Source: Thermoleophilia bacterium
GTDB taxonomy: Bacteria; Actinomycetota; Thermoleophilia; Gaiellales; JAICJC01
Reading direction: 5' to 3'
DNA length: 42,962 bases
Assembly: GCA_025927685.1 (NCBI GenBank)
Contig: JAICKX010000015.1
Coordinates: 1 to 42,962 of the forward strand
Shown: one piece after another, positions 15,913 through 24,451 of the stretch
Numbering within the stretch: position 1 is the first letter of the stretch
How the letters are laid out: each line of letters starts with the position of its first letter
Position numbers and translations under genes: made by a program
Notes under the pieces: model-generated
Database searches by the model: none
What the model was told of the DNA's origin: nothing
Seen by the model: only the letters and a program-made list of their open reading frames with translations

Positions 15913-18252
15913 TCAGGCGGCCTCGGTGAGCGGCTGGCCGCCCATCAGCAGCGCCTCGATGTCGGTCGCCGGAGCGGGGCGCGCGAAGACGTAGCCCTGC
16001 GCCAGGTCGCAGCCCAGCCGGCGCATCGAGAGGAGCTGGTCGGCCGACTCGATCCCCTCGGCGATCGCCACGAGCCCGAGCACGTGGGCGAGGTTGACGA
16101 CGTTCGCCGTGATCGCCGCGTCCTTCCGATCGACCGCCACGCCCTGGACGAACGTGCGGTCGACCTTGATCACGTCGACCGGGAAGTGCTTGAGCTGGCC
16201 GAGCGACGAGAACCCCGTCCCGAAGTCGTCGACGGCGAGCCGCACGCCCCACTCGTGGAGGCGTTGGAGCTCTGCCCGGGCGTGCTCGCTGGCGCTGCCC
16301 TTGGCGACGATCGCGGTCTCGGTCACCTCGAGCCCCAGGCGGGTGGGCGGCAGACCGGTCTCCTCGAGGACCTGGCGGACGAGGGCCGTCATGCCGCTTC
16401 CCACCAGCTGGCGTTGCGAGACGTTCACCCACGTGACGAACTCCTCCGACAGGAGGCCGCGCCGCGCCCAGTCGGCGGTCTGCCCGCACGCCTCCCGCAG
16501 CACCAGCTCCCCGACAGGCACGATGAGGCCGGTCGCCTCGGCGACGGGGATGAACTGCGACGGCGGCACCGGGCCGCGCGACGGCGATGTCCAGCGCAGC
16601 AGCGCCTCGACGCCGACGATCGCGTTGGTCGTGAGGTCGACCTCGGGCTGGTAGTGGACCCGGAGCTCGCCGCGCTGGAGCGCCTGACGCAGCTCATGCT
16701 CGAGCCCGAGCGACTCGCCGAGCTCGCGGGCCAGCTCGTGCCGGAAGGTCTCCACCCGGCCGCGACCGGCCTCCTTGGCGGCGTACATCGCCACGTCCGC
16801 CCGCCGGACGAGGTCCTCGGCCACCTCGCCGTCGCGGGGGTGGACGGCGACGCCGATGCTCGCCCCGAGCGAGAGCTGGCGGCCGGCCACCTCGACGGGG
16901 TCCGAGAGCCGGCCGAGGAGGCGGCGGCCCACTTCGGCGGCCTGCTCCTCGCCCGCCCCGTCCAGGAGCAGGCCGAACTCGTCGCCGCCGAAGCGGGCGA
17001 TGGTGTCGCCCGGCCGCAGCGCGTCCTCGAACCGGCGCGCGACGGTGGTCAGGAGCTCGTCGCCGGCGTCGTGGCCGAGGCTGTCGTTGACCGTCTTGAA
17101 GCCGTCGAGGTCGACGACGAGGACCGCGAACGACGCGCGCGTGCGCGCGGCGATCGCGATCGCCTGGTCGAGCCGGTCGCGGAAGAGGGCCCTGTTCGCG
17201 ACGCCGGTGAGGCCGTCGTGGTAGGCCTGGTGCGTCAGCTCCTCCTCGAGACGGACGCGCTCCGAGACGTCGCGGGCGTTCATCACGACGCCACGGACGT
17301 GGCGGTCACCGCGCAGGTCGCTGACGTGCGCCTCGAGCTGGCGCCACTCGTCGAAGTGGTTCGACATCCGGAAGACGAGCTCCGCGGGCCGGGCCCGGGC
17401 CGCCGCCATGCGGACCGCATCCAGGTCGTCGGGATGGACGAAGCGCGTGAATCCCTCGTCGAGCATGTCCTCGGCCTTCGCGCCGGCCGTCGCGGTCACC
17501 GAGTCGGACACGTACCGGCAGCGGCCGTCGCCGAACACGAACACGAGGTCGGTCGACGCGGAGACGATGCTGCGGAAGTGCGCCGTGCGGCGGCGGGTGG
17601 CGGCGACGAGCGCGAGGGCCAGGAGCAGCGACACGGTGAGCCCGGCGACGCCGAGCCCGATCTGGATCATGATCAGCCCGCCCAGGCTGTGATCCGCGTT
17701 GGCGGCGATCGTGCGGGCGGTGTTGAGCGCCGTGTTCGATGTGAGGTCGGACAGGATCCGAAGCCGTTCGATCGGGTCAGTCGCCGTGATTCGCTCGTGC
17801 GCCGTGTCGGCGGCGGGGCCCGGCCGTCCGCCCAGGATCGCGCCGCCGGTCGCGGTCAGGTCGTGCACGAGCCGCCGCTCCTGCTCGAGCTCCGCGCGGA
17901 CGGTCGGGTCGGTGGCGCCCGAGATCTGCGTGTCGTCGTCGTCGCCGTTCACCGCCGGGGCAAGTCCGCCGTCGAGCAGGGCGTCGGCGCTCACGCGCAG
18001 GTCCGTCGCTGTGGTCGCCGGGTCGGCGGCCGCGCCGGATCGGACGAGCAGGACCTCCTTCACATACCGCTCGGCGAGCGTCCGCTGCCGGGCCGCGATC
18101 TCGAGCACCGCCGCCCGGTGCTGTGAGCGCGACGTCGCCCAGATGGAGAGGCCCACGGTGATCGCGGATGAGAGCGCGAACGTTGCGAGGATCGCCGCGA
18201 TGGGGCGCCGCGCGGCGCCGGCAAACGGCGAGAAGCTGCGGCGGGAGCGCAC
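15913..18252 (-). CDS. Membrane PAS-GGDEF-EAL protein (cyclic di-GMP turnover)
   Basis: A 779-residue inner-membrane signalling protein. Order: TM1 (~17-38); an extracytoplasmic sensor with ARQRTLAERYVKEVLL, resembling the PilJ/NarX-type helical domain; TM2 (~192-215); a PAS domain (~225-335); GGDEF (~345-500) with intact RFGGDEF; EAL (~515-770) with intact GVEALLRW, DDFGTGFSSL and a late QGYVFARP. Both catalytic motifs look complete, so it may make or degrade cyclic di-GMP, or one domain may regulate the other. The gene starts one base after the upstream cupredoxin gene, implying an operon and perhaps sensing linked to copper or redox state. Confidence 0.93.
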   Translation of the reverse strand: MRSRRSFSPFAGAARRPIAAILATFALSSAITVGLSIWATSRSQHRAAVLEIAARQRTLAERYVKEVLLVRSGAAADPATTATDLRVSADALLDGGLAPAVNGDDDDTQISGATDPTVRAELEQERRLVHDLTATGGAILGGRPGPAADTAHERITATDPIERLRILSDLTSNTALNTARTIAANADHSLGGLIMIQIGLGVAGLTVSLLLALALVAATRRRTAHFRSIVSASTDLVFVFGDGRCRYVSDSVTATAGAKAEDMLDEGFTRFVHPDDLDAVRMAAARARPAELVFRMSNHFDEWRQLEAHVSDLRGDRHVRGVVMNARDVSERVRLEEELTHQAYHDGLTGVANRALFRDRLDQAIAIAARTRASFAVLVVDLDGFKTVNDSLGHDAGDELLTTVARRFEDALRPGDTIARFGGDEFGLLLDGAGEEQAAEVGRRLLGRLSDPVEVAGRQLSLGASIGVAVHPRDGEVAEDLVRRADVAMYAAKEAGRGRVETFRHELARELGESLGLEHELRQALQRGELRVHYQPEVDLTTNAIVGVEALLRWTSPSRGPVPPSQFIPVAEATGLIVPVGELVLREACGQTADWARRGLLSEEFVTWVNVSQRQLVGSGMTALVRQVLEETGLPPTRLGLEVTETAIVAKGSASEHARAELQRLHEWGVRLAVDDFGTGFSSLGQLKHFPVDVIKVDRTFVQGVAVDRKDAAITANVVNLAHVLGLVAIAEGIESADQLLSMRRLGCDLAQGYVFARPAPATDIEALLMGGQPLTEAA

Positions 18253-18253
18253 G

Positions 18254-18688
18254 CTACGTCGCCGTGAAGGTCGCCGACATCCCGCCCAGGTAGTGGCCCG
18301 CCATGTTGCAGAAGACCTCGTAGGTGCCGGGCCGCAGGTGCACGTCCAGCTCGCGGGTCGACCCGACGGGGCCCGGCTCGAGCGTCCCCAGCGTCTGCGG
18401 CTCGAGGCCCTCCTCGTCGACGGTGGCGGCGTCCGATCGCAGCGGCAGCCGGTCCTCCGAGGCGCGCACGATGATCAGCTCGTGCTGCTCGGGCCCGCGG
18501 TTTCGGACCACCAGGCGAACGTCGCCGGCCGGGATCCGGGCGGGGATGTGAATCGTGAAGTCGCGCTCGGTCACCTCGACGACCCTGGCGGTCCCGCCGC
18601 CGGAGTGGCCGCTCGAGCATGCGGCCGCGACCGCTACCACGGTCATCATCGGAGTCCAGAGGACGAGCAGGGGCGGCCGCCACCTCAC
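18254..18688 (-). CDS. Cupredoxin-like lipoprotein
   Basis: A 144-residue protein from GTG at 18688. The N-terminus is a lipoprotein signal with a lipobox ending VAAAC (Cys near residue 24), so it should be anchored on the outer face of the membrane. The rest is a cupredoxin beta-sandwich: His in EQHELI and, near the C-terminus, FCNMAGHYLGGM give the Cys, His and Met that with the first His form a type 1 copper site. It probably carries electrons or binds copper. It is immediately upstream of the GGDEF-EAL gene, one base apart. Confidence 0.82.
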   Translation of the reverse strand: MRWRPPLLVLWTPMMTVVAVAAACSSGHSGGGTARVVEVTERDFTIHIPARIPAGDVRLVVRNRGPEQHELIIVRASEDRLPLRSDAATVDEEGLEPQTLGTLEPGPVGSTRELDVHLRPGTYEVFCNMAGHYLGGMSATFTAT

Positions 18689-18721
18689 ACAAGAGGTGAT
18701 CGGTACCAGCCGGGACGCGCT

Positions 18722-18991
18722 TTAGGACCCGGGGGCCGCCCGCACGGCCGCCTCGGCCGACGTGATGACGGGGACGATCTCGAACGTCGCCAGGTCCGAC
18801 CACGCGGCGGTCCACTCGTCGAAGAGGGCCGGGTCGTCGGTCTCCATCACCTGGAAGCAGCGATCCAGCCGCTCGTCGATCCAGCTCTCGACGTACCGCA
18901 GGCCGGGCGGCGCCATCCGGCCCCGTTCGGCGAAGCGCTCGTAGACCGGGCCGGGGCCGTGCGTGAACCTCTCGACGACCATGTAGCGCAT
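18722..18991 (-). CDS. DUF3303 family protein
   Basis: An 89-residue cytoplasmic protein from ATG at 18991 with GGAGGG just upstream. The pattern MRYMVVERFTHG, then YVESWIDERLDRCFQVMETD and LFDEWTAAWSDLATFEIVPV, is that of DUF3303, a small alpha-beta family resembling the EthD/ABM barrels. Function unknown. It is followed after 33 bases by the cupredoxin gene on the same strand. Confidence 0.8.
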   Translation of the reverse strand: MRYMVVERFTHGPGPVYERFAERGRMAPPGLRYVESWIDERLDRCFQVMETDDPALFDEWTAAWSDLATFEIVPVITSAEAAVRAAPGS

Positions 18992-19050
18992 GCGTCCCTC
19001 CGGGGTGATCGACGGGCCGAGGGATCCTATGCGGCGCCCGTGAACCGGGG

Positions 19051-20703
19051 TCAGTGGCAGGGCGCCGAGCCGGAGTCGATCACCGAGCCGTCGACCCCGA
19101 CGAACTTCCAGTCGTAGCTCGTGTCGTGGAGGCGCAGCTCGAGGACGCCGAAGCCGCTGCGGGTGAACTCGACGTTCTGCGAGCCGGGCAGCGCCCCCTG
19201 GCTCTTGCCGCCGGTGCCGACGATGAACTCGCGGATGCCGTCGGCGGCGTTCACCTGCCCGTCCGGGTCCTGCGGTGCGAACCGGGCGTAGGTGTGGATG
19301 TGCCCGTTCAGGACGACGTCCGCGCCGGCGGCCGAGAGCGCCTGCCAGAAGTAGCGGTAGTCGCCGTCGTGGGAGGCCCCGGTGGCATACGGCTCGTGCC
19401 AGTACGCCAGGGTGCACTGCCGGCTGCCGAGGTGGGTGCGCAGGAACTGACCCTGCGGCGAGGACGCGTCACAGCCGCCGACGGCACCGCACTCGCCGTT
19501 CAGGGCGATCATGTGCCATGCGCCCGCGTTCCAGGCCGAATCCGCCTGGGCGTTCCCGGCAGCGGCCCCGAAGTAGCCGAAGTACCCCGCCGCGTGCGGC
19601 GCGCAGTCCGTGCCGCCGGTCGACTGGTACTCGTGGTTCCCGACGGCAGGATGGATCTTGTCGAAGAACCGGCCCCACGAGATGTCGAACGACTGCTGGA
19701 AGGCCTGATACCCGCCGCAGCCGTACTGGAGGTCGCCCAGGGCCAGGACGGCCGAGATCGACGAGTCGGCGAGGATCAGGTCGGAGGTGGCCTTCTGCGC
19801 GCAGGCCGTTGCGGTGCCGTTCCCGCCGTTGAAGCCCCCATCAGCCGGATCGCAGGCGATGTCGCCCGCGGCGGCGATGAGCACGCCCCCCGACGCCGGC
19901 GTCGTCACCGACACGCCGCGCGAGCGGACGGAGCGGCTGCTCGAGGCGTCGACGGCGTCCACGCGGTAGGAGGCGGTCGTCCCTGCCCGGGTGGTGGCGG
20001 TGTAGGCCGTGCGCGACCCGCCGACGACGGCGATCGGCACGCCGCGGCGGTAGATCGTGTACCCGGCGACCCCGTCGCCGTCGGACACGGCGTTCCAGTC
20101 CAGCGAGACCGTGGTGTTGGAGGTCGCGACCGCCGTCAGGCCGCCGGGTGCGGCGGGTGCGTGGCCGTCGCCCGGAGGCGCCGTCAGGGAGACGTCGTCG
20201 ATCTTGAAGCTGTCGCCGGCCCGCGAGGGCGCCTTCTGGACGGCCCGCAGCGCGATCCGGTCGCCGGTCCGCTCGGCGCGGAAGTCGAGCTCGGGGAAGG
20301 CCCGCCAGCGGCGGGTGGCCCGGCGGCACGCCGACCGGGAGGCGATCGTGGAGCCCGCCGGCGTGATCTCGAGCACCTTCAGGCACACCGTCCGGCCGGG
20401 CGAGCCGGAGCGGACGAAGCCGTGTGCGCGGTAGGTGCCGCCCGCGACCGAGGTCGCCGGGTTGAGCGTGGCCCGGGCCGCGAACGAGGGATTGTGCGGC
20501 CGGCGCGAGACGCGGCCGGCGTGGCCGCCTCCGCGTCCGCCGGCGCGCAGCGCCACCGTCGCACCGTCTCCGCTCCAGCCCGCGAGCGAGCCGCCGTGGC
20601 GCTCGAAGTCGCCGTTGGGCAGGAAGCTCGCCCAGGCCGGGGTTGTCCAGACCGCGGCCGCGAGGACGAAAGCCAGGACCATGATGGCTCGAAACGTCCG
20701 CAC
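19051..20703 (-). CDS. Secreted metallophosphoesterase with FN3 domain
   Basis: A 550-residue exported enzyme. GTG at 20703 is chosen because GGAGCGGG lies just before it and the signal peptide (MVLAFVLAAAVWTTPAWA) follows. Layout: a carbohydrate-binding-like N-terminal beta domain (~35-165), an FN3 domain (~175-265; WNAVSDGDGVAGYTIYRR), and a calcineurin-like phosphoesterase domain (~270-545). Metal motifs are seen in order: AAGDIACD, LGDLQYGCG, VGNHEYQ, and GHIHTYAR. This resembles purple-acid-phosphatase-like extracellular enzymes that release phosphate. Paired Cys in the catalytic domain fit an exported protein. Confidence 0.88.
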   Translation of the reverse strand: MRTFRAIMVLAFVLAAAVWTTPAWASFLPNGDFERHGGSLAGWSGDGATVALRAGGRGGGHAGRVSRRPHNPSFAARATLNPATSVAGGTYRAHGFVRSGSPGRTVCLKVLEITPAGSTIASRSACRRATRRWRAFPELDFRAERTGDRIALRAVQKAPSRAGDSFKIDDVSLTAPPGDGHAPAAPGGLTAVATSNTTVSLDWNAVSDGDGVAGYTIYRRGVPIAVVGGSRTAYTATTRAGTTASYRVDAVDASSSRSVRSRGVSVTTPASGGVLIAAAGDIACDPADGGFNGGNGTATACAQKATSDLILADSSISAVLALGDLQYGCGGYQAFQQSFDISWGRFFDKIHPAVGNHEYQSTGGTDCAPHAAGYFGYFGAAAGNAQADSAWNAGAWHMIALNGECGAVGGCDASSPQGQFLRTHLGSRQCTLAYWHEPYATGASHDGDYRYFWQALSAAGADVVLNGHIHTYARFAPQDPDGQVNAADGIREFIVGTGGKSQGALPGSQNVEFTRSGFGVLELRLHDTSYDWKFVGVDGSVIDSGSAPCH

Positions 20704-20812
20704 CCCGCTCCATGATCCACGCGCTCCGCACGTTGTCAACCGCCCGCCCAAGCCCGGCCGGCACCATCTGAGATACTCGCTGCGCACGTCACCACGAGGG
20801 ACCGGGGGGAGC

Positions 20813-21769
20813 ATGAACAGGAGGACACCCGTCCGCACGGCCGTCGTGGCCGGTGCGGCGTTCATCGGGCTCGCGCTGCCGGCCACGGCACAGGCGGCGA
20901 AGAACTGGGCGGTGGTGCAGGGCAACGGGACGCTCGTCCGCGGGAACGGCGTCACCACGGTCACCCACCCCAACACCGGCGTCTACATCGTGACCTTCAC
21001 GGCCGACGTCCACGGATGCGCGTACGTCGGAAACCCGGGCGACCCGTCCACCGGCGCCGTCAGCACGGCGTCGACCGTGTCGGTGGCCCGCCGGGCCGGC
21101 AGCAGGCACGCGCTCTACATCCAGGTCTGGAACCAGCAGACGGGCGCGCCGGCGGACTTCCCGTTCCACCTCGTCGCCTACTGCGGGGCGACGTCCAAGT
21201 TCGCGGTCGTCGGCAAGGGCGGCGTGATCGCGCGCGGGAAGCATGCGCTCTCGGCCCGCCGGATCACGAAGGGCGAGTACAGCGTGCACTTCGACAGCAA
21301 CGTCTCGAACTGCGTGTTCCTGGCGACGGTCGGCGCGACCAAGGCGACTCCGGTCGTGGATCCGGGAACGATCTCGGTCGCGCGCGGCAAGAAGCCGCAC
21401 AACGTCTTCGTCACGACGATCGGCCGGTCGGGCTCGGTCGCGAACTCGCCCTTCCACCTGGCGCTCAACTGCGGCACGACGCCCTTCCGGGCCGTCGTGA
21501 AGGCCAACGGGACGATCGCCCGCGGGCGCGGCACCGACTCGTCGACACACCTCGGGGTCGCGGGGGAATACCAGGTCGCCTTCACGCAGAACGTGACGGG
21601 ATGCGCCTTCGTCGCGACCGTCGGCGCGGCCGGATCGGGGATCTCGACGCTGCCGCTCACGATCACGACGGCGACGCGGATGGGGAACCCGAACGCGGCG
21701 TTCATCTGGATCAAGAAGACCGACGGGACGAACGTCGACCACGCGTTCCACCTCGTGGCGCGCTGCTGA
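20813..21769 (+). CDS. Secreted protein of three cysteine-paired repeats, unknown function
   Basis: A 318-residue protein. ATG at 20813 follows a strong GGGGGGA and opens a signal peptide (TAVVAGAAFIGLALPATAQA). The rest is three tandem units of about 95 residues. Each begins with a F/W-AVV...G.(I/L).RG core, carries a G-x-Y-x-V-x-F strand and C-A/V-(Y/F)-(V/L) Cys, and ends FHL.(A).(Y/N/R)C. Each unit thus has exactly two Cys, likely a disulfide. No enzyme motif is visible. A surface or matrix role is a guess; no named family is recognised with confidence. Confidence 0.75.
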   Translation: MNRRTPVRTAVVAGAAFIGLALPATAQAAKNWAVVQGNGTLVRGNGVTTVTHPNTGVYIVTFTADVHGCAYVGNPGDPSTGAVSTASTVSVARRAGSRHALYIQVWNQQTGAPADFPFHLVAYCGATSKFAVVGKGGVIARGKHALSARRITKGEYSVHFDSNVSNCVFLATVGATKATPVVDPGTISVARGKKPHNVFVTTIGRSGSVANSPFHLALNCGTTPFRAVVKANGTIARGRGTDSSTHLGVAGEYQVAFTQNVTGCAFVATVGAAGSGISTLPLTITTATRMGNPNAAFIWIKKTDGTNVDHAFHLVARC

Positions 21770-21772
21770 GCC

Positions 21773-23185
21773 TCAGGCCCGGCGCTCGTGGGCTGCGCGG
21801 ATCGCCTCCGCCAGCCCGCGGACGCCCGGCCCGACGGCGGGCTCCGGAAGGTGGCCGTAGCCGAGCATGAGCGTCGGCGGGCCGTCCGTCACGCCGTACT
21901 CCGACATCCCGGCCAGCGCGATCCGGCGCGCCCGGGCCTCGGCGAGGATCGCCTCCTCGTCCTCTGCGGCGGGGAGCTCCACGGTCACGTGCAGGCCGGC
22001 GGCGATCCCGCGGACCGTCGCCTCCGGCAGGTCCCGGCCGAGGGCGTCGATCAGCGCGGACCGGCGCGCCCCGTACCGCAGCCGCATCCGCCGCCGGTGC
22101 CGGTCCACGTGGCCCCGGGCCAGGAACTCGGCGAACGCGAGCTGCTCGATCCGGGCCGTGCCGCGGTCGGCCAGGAGCTTCTCTGTCCGCACCGCCTCCA
22201 CGAGCCTGGCCGGGGTGACCAGCCATCCGAGCCGCAGCGCGGGCGCGAGCGTCTTGGCGGCCGACCCGGCGTAGACGACCCGGTCGGGCTCGAGCCCCTG
22301 AACGGCGCCCACCGCCGCCCGGTCGTAGCGGTACTCGGCGTCGTAGTCGTCCTCGACGGCGACGGTCCCGCGTGCGCGAAGCCAGGACACCAGCTCGTTT
22401 CGGCGGTCGCTCGAGAGGACGGCCCCGGTGGGATGCTGGTGCGCGGGCGTGACGGCGACGGCGTCCACACCCGCCTGCTCCAGCAGGTCGACACGGATGC
22501 CGTCCCCGTCGACCGGCACGGGCACCGGCTCGAGCCCGCCGCGGCGGGCGATCATCGCGTACTCGGGGTCGGCGGGCGACTCGAGCGCGATCCGGGTGGC
22601 GCCCGACTCGGCGAGCGCCCGGCACACGATGGCCAGGCCCTGGGTGTAGCCCGTCGTGACGACGACGTTCTCGACGGCGGCCACCACGCCGCGGACGCGG
22701 CCGAGGTAGTCGGCGAGCGCGGCCCGCAGCGTCTCGACGCCGCGCGGGTCGCCATAGGCCAGGTCGGCATCCGCGGCCGCCGTCGCTGCGCTCCGCAGGC
22801 AGCGGGCCCAGGTGGCCCGCGGAAACGTGGTGACGTCGGGCATGCTGGGCCGGAAGTCGAACCGCACCTCGGCCGGACGAGGTGGGGGAGCGGCCGGCGC
22901 CGGCGCGGCGCCCACCGCGGGCTCGGCCACCTGCGGCCGGGCGCCCTGGCGGACCGTCAGGTAGCCCTCGGCGGTGAGCTGCGCGTACGCGTCGACCACG
23001 ACCCGTCGCGAGATCCCGAGTTGGCGCGCGAGGTCGCGCGTGGAGGGGAGCGTCGTTCCGGCGTGCAGGACGCCGTCGCGGATACGCCCGCGGAGCTGCC
23101 CTTCGATCTGCGTCCCGAGGGTGCCCGGGGCATCCCTCGAGACGGAGAGCAGGAGCTCGAACGGCTGACTGGACTCATTTTTCAC
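21773..23185 (-). CDS. MocR/PdxR-type GntR regulator with aminotransferase domain
   Basis: The protein has an N-terminal GntR winged helix (GTTLPSTRDLARQLGISRR, VVVDAYAQLTAEGYLTV) and a C-terminal fold-type I aminotransferase domain, including TPAHQHPTGAVLS and the VYAGSAAKTLAPALRLGW segment with the PLP Lys. Proteins of this class bind PLP and regulate vitamin B6, amino-acid or GABA genes. The start is uncertain: GTG at 23185 (470 residues) is preferred because the ATG at 23227 lies seven bases from the divergent MFS start and would place the apparent operator inside the gene. It converges on the three-repeat protein gene. Confidence 0.88.
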   Translation of the reverse strand: MKNESSQPFELLLSVSRDAPGTLGTQIEGQLRGRIRDGVLHAGTTLPSTRDLARQLGISRRVVVDAYAQLTAEGYLTVRQGARPQVAEPAVGAAPAPAAPPPRPAEVRFDFRPSMPDVTTFPRATWARCLRSAATAAADADLAYGDPRGVETLRAALADYLGRVRGVVAAVENVVVTTGYTQGLAIVCRALAESGATRIALESPADPEYAMIARRGGLEPVPVPVDGDGIRVDLLEQAGVDAVAVTPAHQHPTGAVLSSDRRNELVSWLRARGTVAVEDDYDAEYRYDRAAVGAVQGLEPDRVVYAGSAAKTLAPALRLGWLVTPARLVEAVRTEKLLADRGTARIEQLAFAEFLARGHVDRHRRRMRLRYGARRSALIDALGRDLPEATVRGIAAGLHVTVELPAAEDEEAILAEARARRIALAGMSEYGVTDGPPTLMLGYGHLPEPAVGPGVRGLAEAIRAAHERRA

Positions 23186-23227
23186 ACCAGAAGTGGATCT
23201 TGTTTCTGCACCAGTAGAGCCTAGCAT
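23185..23227. promoter_or_regulatory. Divergent regulator/exporter control region
   Basis: CACCAG occurs twice in the same orientation, at 23185-23190 and 23209-23214 (24-base pitch, CTGGTG on the minus strand), a direct-repeat layout typical of MocR-type operators. On the plus strand TTGTTT (23200-23205) and TAGCAT (23222-23227), 16 bases apart, make a promoter whose transcript would begin at or next to the ATG at 23234, a leaderless message. Confidence 0.5.
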
Positions 23228-23233
23228 GGGCCC

Positions 23234-24451
23234 ATGTATTCGATCATCCGAAACCGCCCGGCCCGCCGCCTCCTCGCGACCTCGACGCTCGCTCTGCTGC
23301 CGCAGGCCACGCTCAGCCTCGCCCTGCTCGTGCACGCCGCCCGCCTGACCGGGTCGGTGGCCGCCGCCGGCCTCGTCTCCGCCACGTACGCCGCCGCGCT
23401 CGGCCTGGGCGGCCCGGCCGCCGGCCGCATCGCCGACCGCCGGGGTCAGACCGGCGTCCTCGTGGGCAGCACCGCGGCCGCGGTGACTCTGCTGGTGGCG
23501 ATCGCCCTGCTCCCTGCGGGCACGAGCGTCGCGGTCGTCGCCGCGCTCGCCGCCGCGCTCGGCCTCGCCACGCCCCCCGTGGCCGCCTGCCTGCGCTCGG
23601 CGCTCCCGGGCGCGCTCACCGACCCGGGCGAGCTGCGGACGGCCGTCGCCTTCCAGGCCACGCTCGCGGAGCTGGCGTGGATCGCCGGGCCGCCGCTCGT
23701 GCTGGGCGTCGCGACGGCCGTCTCGACGCGGGCCGCGCTCCTCGCCGCCGCCGCGGGCGTCCTGGCGGGCACGGCGTCCTTCGCCCGCCAGCCGGCATCG
23801 CGCGGGTGGCGGCCCGCTCCGGACGCCGCCCGTGCCCGGGGCGGAGCCATGCGGGCGCCGGGCATGCGCACCCTCGTCGCGCTCCTGGTCGCGGTCGGCA
23901 TCGTCTTCGGCGCCGTCGAGGTCGCGATCGCCACCGGCCAGGGCTCGGCGGCCGGGCCGCTCCTCGGGCTGTGGGGCGCGGGCTCACTCCTCGGCGGCGC
24001 CGCGGCGACGAGGGTCGGCGGCGGAGCGAGGACGCCCGCCGGGCTGGGCGGCGTTCTGGCCGCGCTCGCCCTGGGCCATCTGGCGCTGGCCCTCGTCCCT
24101 GGATCCACCGTCGGGCTGGGGCTCGTCCTCCTCGCGGCCGGCGCCGCCATCGCGCCGACCTACGCCACGGTGTACGCCATCGTCGGCGACGTCGCGCCCG
24201 CGGGCACCGTGACGGAGGCCTCGGCGTGGCTCGAGACCGCCGTCGCGGTCGGCGCCGCGCTCGGCTCGGCCACAGCTGGGGTCGCCATCGCGCATGCCGG
24301 CCCCGTGGCCGCGTACGGCCTCGCGGGCACGGCCGGCGCCGCTGCCGTGGCCATCGTGCTCGCCCGCGCCGGTACGCTCGGCGGATGCTCGCACAGCCGC
24401 AGGTCGACGAGCTCGCACGGCGCTACCGCCTCGGCGGCGGCGCTCGGCTGA
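23234..24451 (+). CDS. MFS transporter
   Basis: A 405-residue, Ala/Gly/Leu-rich membrane protein with about twelve hydrophobic segments and the MFS inter-helix pattern GRIADRRGQTG after TM2. No Shine-Dalgarno precedes the ATG at 23234, but a promoter ends seven bases upstream. It is divergent from the MocR regulator and may be its target, exporting a small molecule; specificity is unknown. The last 67 bases overlap the following kinase gene in another frame, so the C-terminal tail after TM12 (rich in Ser and Arg) is unusual. Confidence 0.8.
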   Translation: MYSIIRNRPARRLLATSTLALLPQATLSLALLVHAARLTGSVAAAGLVSATYAAALGLGGPAAGRIADRRGQTGVLVGSTAAAVTLLVAIALLPAGTSVAVVAALAAALGLATPPVAACLRSALPGALTDPGELRTAVAFQATLAELAWIAGPPLVLGVATAVSTRAALLAAAAGVLAGTASFARQPASRGWRPAPDAARARGGAMRAPGMRTLVALLVAVGIVFGAVEVAIATGQGSAAGPLLGLWGAGSLLGGAAATRVGGGARTPAGLGGVLAALALGHLALALVPGSTVGLGLVLLAAGAAIAPTYATVYAIVGDVAPAGTVTEASAWLETAVAVGAALGSATAGVAIAHAGPVAAYGLAGTAGAAAVAIVLARAGTLGGCSHSRRSTSSHGATASAAALG

